Positions 8,684 to 16,522 of a DNA stretch of 64,000 bases are shown piece by piece. Positions within the stretch are counted from its first letter, which is position 1. The number at the start of each line of letters is the position of its first letter. The position numbers and the translations under genes were made by a program. Source of the stretch: Pseudomonas baltica (GTDB lineage: Bacteria; Pseudomonadota; Gammaproteobacteria; Pseudomonadales; Pseudomonadaceae); assembly GCF_031880315.1 (NCBI RefSeq), contig NZ_CP134771.1:124001-188000 (forward strand), written 5' to 3'. The notes beneath the pieces were generated by a model. The model did no database searches. It was not told where the DNA came from and saw nothing but the letters and a program-made list of their open reading frames with translations.

Positions 8684-9894
8684 GGAGCCGCTGCAAAAAT
8701 AGCCAACAGCCCGTAGCCTTGGCACACTGAGCACCTTCAACCACCCCCCTCTCCGTGAGCCTGTTACGCGCGTGCAGAAGACCTTCTCCGAACTCGAATA
8801 CACCGGCAAGAAAAAGCAGACTCGTCGCGACCGCTTCTTGGCTGACCTTGAACAGCTGGTGCCCTGGGCACAACTTGAGGCGCAAGTGGCTCCATTCTAT
8901 AGCGACACCACAGGCAAGCGCGGGCGCCCGGCGATCGGGTTGTCGCGCATGCTGCGCATGTATGTCGTGCAGCAGTGTTTTGGTTTCTCCGATGAAGGTA
9001 CCGAAGATGCCGTCTACGACAGCCAGGCCATTCGTGGTTTTATCGGCATCGACCTGGGCCGTGAGTCGGCACCGGATGCCACCACCCTACTGCGATTTCG
9101 TCGCTTGCTGGAAACCCATCAGCTGACACGAGTGCTGTTTGAAACGATTAACCAGCATCTGGCCAGCCGAGGTCTGCTGCTCAAGGAAGGCACTATCGTC
9201 GACGCTACCCTGATCGCCGCGCCGCCCTCGGTCAAGAATCGAGAAGGCAAGCGTGATCCCGAGATGCATCAGGCTAAAAAAGGTAATCAGTGGCACTTTG
9301 GGATGAAGGCCCACATTGGTGTCGACGCCACGTCGGGGCTGGTGCACAGCGTAATAGGTACGGCTGCTAACGTGGCGGATGTCACCCAGGTTGATCAGTT
9401 GCTGCACGGTGACGAAACCTATGTTTCGGGTGACGCTGGATACACCGGTGCGGCCAAGCGACCGGAGCATGCTGAACGGGACGTTATCTGGTCGATTGCA
9501 GCACGGCCAAGCAGTTACAAGCAGCACGGCGAAGGCAGCGTGCTCTATCGGGTCAAGCGCAAAATTGAATATGCCAAGGCGCAACTGCGTGCCAAGGTCG
9601 AGCACCCCTTCCAGGTAATCAAGGTGCGCTTCAATCATCGCAAGGTTCGCTACCGTGGGCTGGAAAAGAATACGGCGCAGTTGTTCAGTTTGTTTGGGTT
9701 GGCCAATCTGATGCTGGCCAAGCGGTATTTGCAACGGGCGGCGGGATAAATCCGTCTGAAAGACGGGACTGGCCCGTAGATCAGCAAAATGAGGGGAGAA
9801 ACCTGCCCCGGAAACGTAAAACAAGGTTGGCAGGTTGAAAAAAACGACTTGGAAACGGGGGCGGTGCGAACGGGGTTAATTGTTCAGCGTCTCC
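8684..9894 (+). mobile_element. IS5-family insertion sequence, copy 1
   Basis: 1,211 bp with imperfect inverted ends: GGAGCCGCTG at 8684 and, at the right, CAGCGTCTCC ending at 9894. TTAA lies directly outside each end (8680-8683 and 9895-9898), as expected for a 4-bp target duplication. The insertion interrupts an IS66 tnpA in a way that can be reversed on paper to give an intact frame, which fixes both ends. Confidence 0.85.
8772..9749 (+). CDS. IS5-family transposase, copy 1
   Basis: 325 residues, DDE transposase of the IS5 group. The N-terminus FSELEYTGKKKQTRRDRFLADLE is typical. The catalytic core shows IVDATLIAAPPS, the DPEMHQAKKGNQWHFGMKAHIG block, GDAGYTG and the C-terminal KVEHPFQVIKVRFNHRKVRYRG with the E of the DDE triad. 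No disruption is seen. It shares its whole layout with copy 2 at 11965 but they are clearly different IS5 types. Confidence 0.95.
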   Translation: MQKTFSELEYTGKKKQTRRDRFLADLEQLVPWAQLEAQVAPFYSDTTGKRGRPAIGLSRMLRMYVVQQCFGFSDEGTEDAVYDSQAIRGFIGIDLGRESAPDATTLLRFRRLLETHQLTRVLFETINQHLASRGLLLKEGTIVDATLIAAPPSVKNREGKRDPEMHQAKKGNQWHFGMKAHIGVDATSGLVHSVIGTAANVADVTQVDQLLHGDETYVSGDAGYTGAAKRPEHAERDVIWSIAARPSSYKQHGEGSVLYRVKRKIEYAKAQLRAKVEHPFQVIKVRFNHRKVRYRGLEKNTAQLFSLFGLANLMLAKRYLQRAAG

Positions 9895-10129
9895 TTAAAG
9901 CCCAAGTGGTTCGCGAATGCAAACAGCCTGGTATTTCCTTGGCGGCCATCGCGATGGGCCATGGTATCAACGCTAATGTCGTAAGCCGCTGGTTACCGCT
10001 TTTTCGTGATCAGCAGGCAGTCGTGTTGCCAGCGCTTGTTCCCGTCAACGTCACGCCGGTCAATCCCAAGTGCGTTTCACACAGCCTGGGTCCAAAGCGG
10101 ACTATAGCGGACTATAGCGTCATACAGTG

Positions 10130-10748
10130 CTATCCCATTGGGCTGAACGACGATGCCGCCGAGCAATACCGCCGGTGCGCAGCGTCCCCATGCCCCACCG
10201 CGCGGCACTCATCCTTGAACCACGGCTTGGCCCCCTTGCGGTACTCGATCAAGCCTCTGCGGTAGTTCGCGCACACGCTGTCGCGATCGGCCGCGTATTT
10301 TGCCATATACGCGGCCGACACCATCCCGCGGCCAGGCTCGGTTTGTTCCCGAGGTCGCGGCACCTCCCCAAAGCGGCAGCGCAGCACCGCTTCGTCGACC
10401 ACTGTGCCGCCGGCCATGCAATCGGCGAGCGGCCGAGACTGCTCCCGCGCCCTAGGCACAGCAGGGGTGGCAGTCGCTGCCGGCAACGCCGGCACCGGCG
10501 CCGTAGCCGACGCCTCGGCCGGGTAGGTGGCGGCTGCAGGGACGCCCGCGCCGATCGGCGCCGGCCTTAAAAATACCCCGTACCGAGTGCCAGTTCAGCC
10601 ATAGCGCCACGAGCGGTACCAGCAGCCAGATCCACAGCAAAGGATGACCACGTCGGACGCGCTGCGGCGGCGCGATCGAGTCCAGCGCCGTGATCAATGA
10701 CTCCTGATAGTCCTGCGCCGTTTTCCCATGGTAATCTCGTAAAGCCAT
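10130..10748 (-). pseudogene. Frameshifted single-pass membrane protein gene, function unknown
   Basis: The minus strand from 10748 reads MALRDYHGKTAQDYQESL, then a hydrophobic segment LLWIWLLVPLVALWLNW (residues about 37-53). It then leaves frame near 10560, at a run of T in GTATTTTTAAGG. In the next frame a proline/alanine linker continues into a cysteine-containing domain (RCRFGEV...YAADRDSVCANYRRG...WFKDECR), ending at 10130. Together they make one protein of about 205 residues: cytoplasmic N-terminus, one membrane span, linker, extracytoplasmic domain. I do not recognise the family. A one-base change in the T-run is the simplest cause of the break. The right neighbour is EamA on the other strand. 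Confidence 0.6.
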
Positions 10749-10978
10749 GCATTCACCTGTCCCTCTCGGCGCATGGCCGGTCCGACATCATTGGAGGAGT
10801 TTCCAGCCATGGCCCTGAGGCAGGGCCGCCGTCGGCCATGCGTGAGCTTGTGCACTTAAAATCGCACCTGGGCGTCACTGATCTGGTTAACCACTCCAAC
10901 AATTTTTTAGATTAGCCGACATAAGCTATGCAATTCTCGAATCATTTTTGAATTAACGAACGGCGCTGGAGGCAACCC

Positions 10979-11890
10979 ATGAAATTATCCGATTATGTTC
11001 GACTACTTGCTCTGGCGGCTATCTGGGGTGCCAGTTTCCTCTTCATGCGCATCTCGGCTCCTGTTTTAGGTGCACTGCCGACCGCATTTTTTCGCGTGTT
11101 GTTCGGCGCTATCGGCTTGGCCATCATTCTTGCCATGTTAAAAACCAAAGTCGACTTCAAAGGCAAGCTGCAGCAGATCATAGTGTTGGGCGTTATCAAT
11201 TCGGGCATCCCATTTTTGATGTATAGCATGGCGGCACTGCTCTTACCTGCCGGCTATTCAGCAATTTTCAATGCGACTACACCGATGATGGGGGTCTTGA
11301 TCGGTTGGATGTGTTTCAGCGATTCGTTGACACTGAAAAAGGGTGTAGGCGTGTTGATCGGGCTTATAGGCATTACGTTGCTAACCAGCACCGGCCCCGT
11401 CACACTTTCAATGACCGTGGTCATGGGCGCGTTGGCGTGTTTGGTCGCCACCAGTTGCTACGGTGCAGCAGGATTTCTGACTAAACGATGGGTAGCTGAC
11501 AAGGGTGGGCTGGACGCGAAACTCGTAGCTTTTGGCAGTCAGATCGGCGCGACGCTGTTTCTCGTACCGTTTTTCGGAATATCAACCGCAATAAATCCAC
11601 CGGCTACCTGGGGTAACTCAGAGGTATGGATAGCACTGAGTGCGCTTGGTTTCATCTGCACTGCATGTGCGTACATTCTGTACTTCCGCTTGATCGCGGA
11701 TATTGGACCAGTGCGTTCGCTGACCGTGACCTTCCTTATCCCTCCCTTTGGCGTGCTGTGGGGTGTGATGTTCCTTGGTGAACGTCTTTCGGTCGCGCAT
11801 TTGTACGGAGGCGGGCTTATCTGTTTAGCTGTATGGTTCGTTCTCAGCAAGAGTACGCCGAAGCAAGAACCCTCACCAGCTTCGGATTGA
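10979..11890 (+). CDS. EamA/DMT-family transporter
   Basis: 303 residues with ten predicted membrane helices arranged as two EamA repeats (residues about 8-140 and 152-290). The repeat starts IWGASFLFMRISAPVLGALP and the second repeat ends PPFGVLWGVMFLGERLS, both typical of drug/metabolite exporters of the RhaT/YdcZ kind. It probably exports a small metabolite or amino acid across the inner membrane; the substrate is not readable. The stop lies only 10 bp before the end of IS5 copy 2, so the gene was just spared. Its upstream 230 bp hold no recognised gene. Confidence 0.9.
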   Translation: MKLSDYVRLLALAAIWGASFLFMRISAPVLGALPTAFFRVLFGAIGLAIILAMLKTKVDFKGKLQQIIVLGVINSGIPFLMYSMAALLLPAGYSAIFNATTPMMGVLIGWMCFSDSLTLKKGVGVLIGLIGITLLTSTGPVTLSMTVVMGALACLVATSCYGAAGFLTKRWVADKGGLDAKLVAFGSQIGATLFLVPFFGISTAINPPATWGNSEVWIALSALGFICTACAYILYFRLIADIGPVRSLTVTFLIPPFGVLWGVMFLGERLSVAHLYGGGLICLAVWFVLSKSTPKQEPSPASD

Positions 11891-11903
11891 TCCAACAACT
11901 TAA

Positions 11904-13053
11904 GGATTCTCCGAACAAGTCCCGGTTATGCGAAAATCGCCTGGCCACCTGATCCGGGCCTCCCATGAGCCAGATGAGCTTTTCCGACTTCGAGTACGCC
12001 GGCAAGCGCAAGCAAACCCGCCGCGAACGCTTCCTTGCCGAGATGGATCAGGTCGTGCCCTGGGCAGGTCTGCTCGGCCTGATCGAGCCGTTCTACCCCA
12101 GAAAACCTTACCCACTGGAAACCATGCTGCGCATTCACCTGCTGCAGAACTGGTTCTCCCTCAGCGATCCGGCCATGGAAGAAGCGCTCTACGAAATCAC
12201 GCCCATGCGTCAGTTCGCGCATCTGACACTGAGCGCGCCGATCCCTGAAGACACCACGATCATGAACTTCCGGCACTTGCTGGAGAAGCATCAATTGGCG
12301 CCTGCCATCCTCGCGGTCATCAACGGTTATTTGCAGGAAAAAGGCCTGTCACTGCGCCAGGGCACCATCGTCGATGCCACTATTATTCATGCCCCAAGCT
12401 CGACCAAGAACAAAGACGGCGAGCGTGATCCGGAGATGCATCAGACCAAGAAGGGTAACCAGTATTTCTTCGGTATGAAGGCCCACATCGGCGCTGACGT
12501 TGAGTCTGGACTGGTTCATCACGTCCATGGCACCGCTGCCAATGTGGCCGATGTCACCCAAGTCGCTGAACTGCTCCACGGGGACGAAAATGCCGTCTAT
12601 GCGGACGCAGGTTACACCGGTGTCGAGAAGCGTGAAGAGCACGAAAGTCGTGACGTGATCTGGCAAATCGCGGCTCGGCGCAGCACGTATTCCAAGCTGA
12701 ACAACCGCAGCCTGTTGTACAAAGCCAAGCGCAAGATCGAGTACTGCAAAGCGCAGACACGCGCCAAGGTCGAGCATCCGTTTCGGGTCATCAAGCGCCA
12801 GTTTGGTTACGTGAAAGTACGCTTTCGTGGGCTGATGAAAAACACGGCCCAACTGACCACGCTGTTCGCCCTGTCGAACCTGTGGATGGCTCGAAAACGA
12901 CTGATGGGTTTGGGTGAGTTGCGCGCTTAACACGGAAAACCGAGCGGATAACGCTCTGCCGCACACTGCGTTAGGCCGTTTTCAGGGAATAGCGCTGATT
13001 GCCTGGTGAATTACGGCCTGCCATCGCTGCGCGGCAAGTTGATCGGAGCATCC
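11904..13053 (+). mobile_element. IS5-family insertion sequence, copy 2
   Basis: 1,150 bp. The left end GGATTCTCCGAACAAGT at 11904 is mirrored at the right by an imperfect inverted copy ending at 13053 (GATCGGAGCATCC). TTAA flanks both ends (11900-11903 and 13054-13057). It lies between the EamA gene and a broken EAL-domain gene. Confidence 0.82.
11965..12930 (+). CDS. IS5-family transposase, copy 2
   Basis: 321 residues. MSQMSFSDFEYAGKRKQTRRERFLAEMD is the standard IS5-group N-terminus. IVDATIIHAPSSTKNKDGERDPEMHQ, FGMKAHIGADVESG, ADAGYTGVEKR and KVEHPFRVIKRQFGYVKVRFRG form the catalytic core. The frame is intact. The layout is the same as copy 1 but the two differ in the DNA-binding part (residues 30-90) and in their ends. 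Confidence 0.95.
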   Translation: MSQMSFSDFEYAGKRKQTRRERFLAEMDQVVPWAGLLGLIEPFYPRKPYPLETMLRIHLLQNWFSLSDPAMEEALYEITPMRQFAHLTLSAPIPEDTTIMNFRHLLEKHQLAPAILAVINGYLQEKGLSLRQGTIVDATIIHAPSSTKNKDGERDPEMHQTKKGNQYFFGMKAHIGADVESGLVHHVHGTAANVADVTQVAELLHGDENAVYADAGYTGVEKREEHESRDVIWQIAARRSTYSKLNNRSLLYKAKRKIEYCKAQTRAKVEHPFRVIKRQFGYVKVRFRGLMKNTAQLTTLFALSNLWMARKRLMGLGELRA

Positions 13054-13186
13054 TTAACTGCCTTCAGCGATTTCTCATCTGATTGGCTGGTGCCACTTAA
13101 GTGAATACCTTATTTTGGTCTCGCGGCGTCTGGTAGATGACTTGGCCAGACGGATACAATCTTGGCAGGTAGAGGTCAAAGGTTGA

Positions 13187-13741
13187 CATCGATCTGTTCG
13201 GGAGCTCAACAAATGGAGCAACAGCACCGTGCAGAGCGTTATCAAACTCAACGTCAATGTGTCAGGGGCCGAGCTCAACCGCAAGAACTTCGCCACTCAA
13301 GTCGCCTACATCCTTGTCGAGACCGGGTTTGATGCGCGCGCTCTGCAGATCGAGATTACCGAGTCGGTATTCCTGCCTGAGCCGGAGATTGTCGCCCAGA
13401 CCTTGGAAGAACTTCGCGCCCAGGGTATTCGCATCGCTCTGGACGACTTCAGTACCGGCTATAGCTCTTTGGGCTACATCGATCGCTACCCTATCGATGT
13501 CATCAAGATTGATCGCTCATTTATCTCACGCATGATGAGCCATGAACGCAGCATCGCCATCGTCAAGAGCATTCTGTCTCTGGGTTAGGCATTGAATCTG
13601 GCGATCGTGGCCGAGGGCATAGAGACGCAAAGCCAGCTGCTACAGCTCAAAGCACTCGGTTGTCCCTATGCTCAGGGCTTCCTGCTCAGCCTGCCGCTCC
13701 GGGCCAAGGATGTGAAGATGCAGCTTGAAAACAAGCCATAA
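13187..13741 (+). pseudogene. EAL-domain (c-di-GMP phosphodiesterase) fragment with premature stop
   Basis: The C-terminal two thirds of an EAL domain: NVNVSGAELN, LQIEITESVFL, IALDDFSTGYSSLGY, VIKIDRSFIS. A TAG at 13586-13588 interrupts the frame right after KSILSLG. In-frame sequence then continues ALNLAIVAEGIETQ...YAQGFLLSLPL to TAA 13739-13741. The position of the TAG is normally K or R in LGRALNL-type motifs, so a single base change explains it. The N-terminal part, including the EAL motif itself, is absent upstream and IS5 copy 2 lies 130 bp away. It cannot be catalytic. Confidence 0.8.
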
Positions 13742-13785
13742 CGGACGCATTCCCACTCCCATGTATGATTGGAGTCTGCAGCACA

Positions 13786-15144
13786 TTATGCGTTCTGCAA
13801 CACCGGTATCAATACACTGCCAACACGCAGCAGGGCTGTCACCTGCGTTTCACTCAAGGGCTGGCTGAGTAGGTAGCCCTGCCCTTGCTGACAGCCATTA
13901 CGTTGAAAAAAAGCCAATTACTGGGAGTCCTCGATCCCTTCGGCCACTACGCAGTGCCGGAGGCTCTTACCCGTGGCGAGTATGGCAGCGACTACCGCAG
14001 AATTATCTGCTCGCGAATTCACATGCCGGATAAACGACTGGTCGATCTTCAAAACATCGAATGGCAGCTGAGTCAGGTAAGCCAGGCTGGAGTAACCGGT
14101 CCCGAAATCGTCCAGTGCCAAACTCAGACCCGCCGCTTTCAGGCGCAACAACACCTGCTGATTCTGTGGCAGATCGGTCATCAGCACACTTTCGGTCAAC
14201 TCAAGCTGTAGGGCCTGCGGTGAGATACCCTGCTCTTCGATAATCGCCAGTATCGTGTCCACATAGCGGCTCTGCCTCAGCTCGGTGGCCGATACATTAA
14301 TAGCGATACACACAGCATCCAGACCTTGCTCACTCCATCGCTTGATTTGCTGACACGCCGCGCGCACGACCCACTCACCCATCGGAATGATTAACTGGCT
14401 GTCTTCGGCGATATCGATAAACCGGGATGGAGCAATCATGCCTTCGCGTGGATGAAACCATCGTATCAGGGCTTCGACACCGGCAATTCGGCCAGTGCTC
14501 AAATCCACCTTCGGCTGGTAATGCAAAATGAACTGTCCCAGAGTGATGGCGCTGCGCAGATCCGCTTCGATGAGTTGGCGTTCCACAACCTTGGCATTCA
14601 TGGCAGGCATGAAAAACTGATAACGATTGCGGCCCTTCATTTTGGCATCGTAAAGTGCGGTATCGGCGTGTTTGATCAGGTCTTCGACGTTGGTGGCATC
14701 TGAGGGGAAGAAGCTGATACCGATACTCGCAGAGATATAAAGCATGCTGTCGTTCAGCCGATGTCCCGCACTGATGGCCTCCAGGATCTTCTTGGCAACA
14801 GGTTCAACATCATCATCGACCTGCAAGGCGGGCAGCAGCACCACGAACTCGTCCCCTCCTTGACGACTTACGGTATCTGAGGCGCGGACACTTCCGGTCA
14901 AGGCGCCGGCCACGGAGACTAACAGCTGGCCGCCTAGGGCATGACCGAGAGAATCGTTGATATGTTTGAAATTATCCAGGTCAATGTACATCACCGCCAA
15001 GCGCTGGTGATCGCGCCGTGCGGCGCGTACCGCCTGCTCCAGCCGATCTTGGAACAATACCCGATTGGGCAGCTGGGTGAGATAGTCGTGTTCGGCTAGG
15101 TAGGTCATTTTGACTGGACTTGCCCCTACCAGACCGGACACCAA
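13786..15144 (-). pseudogene. GGDEF-EAL dual-domain protein with late nonsense mutation and lost N-terminus
   Basis: From 15144 leftward the protein has GGDEF (residues about 15-175, SRQGGDEFVVLLP intact) and EAL (about 195-408: GVEALIRW, NVSATEL, ELTESVLM, DDFGTGYSS, VLKIDQSFI, VVAEGIE). A TAA at 13918-13920 follows EGIEDSQ. The same frame goes on LAFFQRNGCQQGQGYLLSQP to TAA at 13786, so about 43 residues are cut off by one CAA-to-TAA type change. The protein start is unnatural: sensory and PAS parts are missing and an IS3 remnant begins 7 bp upstream. The cyclase motif is intact, but stable expression is doubtful. Confidence 0.82.
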
Positions 15145-15151
15145 CTCCCCG

Positions 15152-15340
15152 TTAAATTGATGCTGCTGCCAAACGCCTAAATTCTCGCGGCGACCGATAT
15201 TTCAAAGCGCTGTGCGGATGCTGCTCGTTGTAATGCTCGAAGGCAATCGTCAGATTGCGCAGCGCTGTTTCTCGATCCGGCTTGGGCATGTGCGCCACGT
15301 AATCTCGCTTGATCGTCTTCCCGAAGCTCTCTGCCATGCC
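15152..15340 (-). pseudogene. IS3-family transposase OrfB, C-terminal remnant
   Basis: The minus strand reads [20 protein letters not shown], then [35 protein letters not shown], ending at TAA 15152-15154. This is the standard C-terminal end of IS3-group OrfB (integrase core). Upstream of GMAESF the frame is anion-transporter sequence. The fragment therefore joins two broken genes: the GGDEF-EAL gene to its left and the transporter to its right. Confidence 0.8.
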
Positions 15341-16473
15341 AGCCCCGTATGCCCGGCCACCTGCGCACCGAGCCACTGCCCGGCCTGCGTGGTCAACAGC
15401 GCAGTGCCCAAGCTGATCCCGACACCGAATACAATCACCGTACCCCAAGGAATACGAGATTGTACGTCTTTCCAGGTCATCACGCCGAAACGCGGCAATA
15501 ATAGAATTACCAATCCGGCATAGGTGGTTGACGTGGTGTCAAACGCATGCAACCTGCCTTCGGTTGCCCACGCCAGTAAAAGCAGCAGCGATACTATCCC
15601 CAAGCGCTTCTGCGGACCAGTCATAGGGCCGAGTTCGGCCAGGCTTTGGCTCACCGCTGCCAATCGACCCGGCACGCTGTCGCTTTCAGGGGGGAGCACT
15701 TTCAGCACCACCACGATCAGCACTAACGACATGATCACCGCCCAGGGCGCCCCTGCGATCAACCAATCGATCCAGGACACTCTCTGGCCCAGCATCTTGT
15801 CCATGAAGCCCACAGTCAGCAGGTTCTGTGCAGCAGTCGTCTGAATACCCACGTTCCAGATACTGGTGCCTTGTGCAACGATGATCATCAGACCCGCTGC
15901 GATATTGGAGCGCTTGGCCACGCCGAAGGCGGCGATCACGCCCATCATGATCGGCACCACGCAGGCACTACGAGCTGTAGCGCTGGGCACTACCAGGCTC
16001 AGCAGCACAATCACGAGCATCGCCCCGAACAGAATCCGCCTTGTGCTGGCCCCAACCTTCGTCAAGGTCACCAGCGCTATACGACGGTCCAGGCCCGTAT
16101 GGGTCATCGCGGCGGCGATGAATAATGCCCCAACCACCAAAGCAAGCGCTGGATTGGAAAAGCCGCCAAGGGCCATTGATACGCCGGCCGATGAACCATA
16201 GGTGTAGGACGGATCTTGCAAGGTCGGTGCCGTGCCGATCAATATCGCCATCAACGAAGTGATCATAATGGCGCTGGCCTCGTAAGAAACCGCCTCGGTC
16301 ACCCACACCGTAACCGCAAACACCAGGATGGCCAGCATTCGATGTCCGGCTACCGGCAACGCCGCAGGTAATGGCAACAACAGCACGATCACCATGGCCA
16401 GAACGGCGACGATCAATCCTGGCGGAAAGCGTAAAGGCTGCGGCGGGGTAACCGGTGACGCACCTTCATTCAT
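15341..16473 (-). pseudogene. DASS-family (SLC13-like) anion/dicarboxylate transporter, truncated
   Basis: About 375 residues of a divalent-anion:Na+ symporter-like protein with roughly nine to ten membrane helices. It starts at ATG 16473 (MNEGASPVTPPQPLRFPPGL). WVTEAVSYEASAIMI, SATARSACVVPIMMGV and WNVGIQTTAAQN match the substrate-binding helices of the family. After [14 protein letters not shown] the frame enters the IS3 remnant and the last two or three helices are lost. It is the last gene of the adh-ackA-xfp cluster, 49 bp after xfp. A role in importing or exporting acetate-like or dicarboxylic acids is inferred only from that position. Confidence 0.8.
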
Positions 16474-16522
16474 AGCGTTCTCGCATAAGCTCTAAAATGA
16501 AATTAAATGACTCTGAACAGAG

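Larger units (their letters stand above)
8552..10062 (+). mobile_element. IS66-type fragment (element C), interrupted by IS5
   Basis: The left end is marked by TAAGCGTCCAGCC at 8553-8565, the same end sequence as element B. About 85 bp inside it an IS66 tnpA begins on the plus strand. The IS5 copy at 8684-9894 splits that gene. After the IS5 copy, tnpA continues to about 10062 and then all IS66 similarity ends; tnpB and the transposase are absent. This is a dead, twice-damaged element. Its orientation is opposite to elements A and B. Confidence 0.7.
8649..10062 (+). pseudogene. tnpA: IS66 tnpA split by IS5 insertion
   Basis: The first part, 8649-8683, reads MRGRKSYTKSF. After the IS5 copy, 9895-10062 continues in frame as KAQVVRECKQPGIS...NANVVSRW. 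Removing 8684-9894 and one TTAA restores an uninterrupted reading frame across the join. The restored protein matches IS66 TnpA (helix-turn-helix, usual length near 100 residues plus tail). The 3' part is truncated. AGGA sits 6 bp before the ATG. Confidence 0.8.

Noticed and set aside
8589..8885. Minus-strand 98-codon frame at the start of the IS5 copy
   Set aside because: It spans an IS junction and is antisense to the transposase, so it is not a natural gene.
10085..10112. Short direct repeat GCGGACTATA x2 as possible CRISPR or iteron
   Set aside because: Only two adjacent units of about 11 bp with no spacers. More likely a small slippage duplication.
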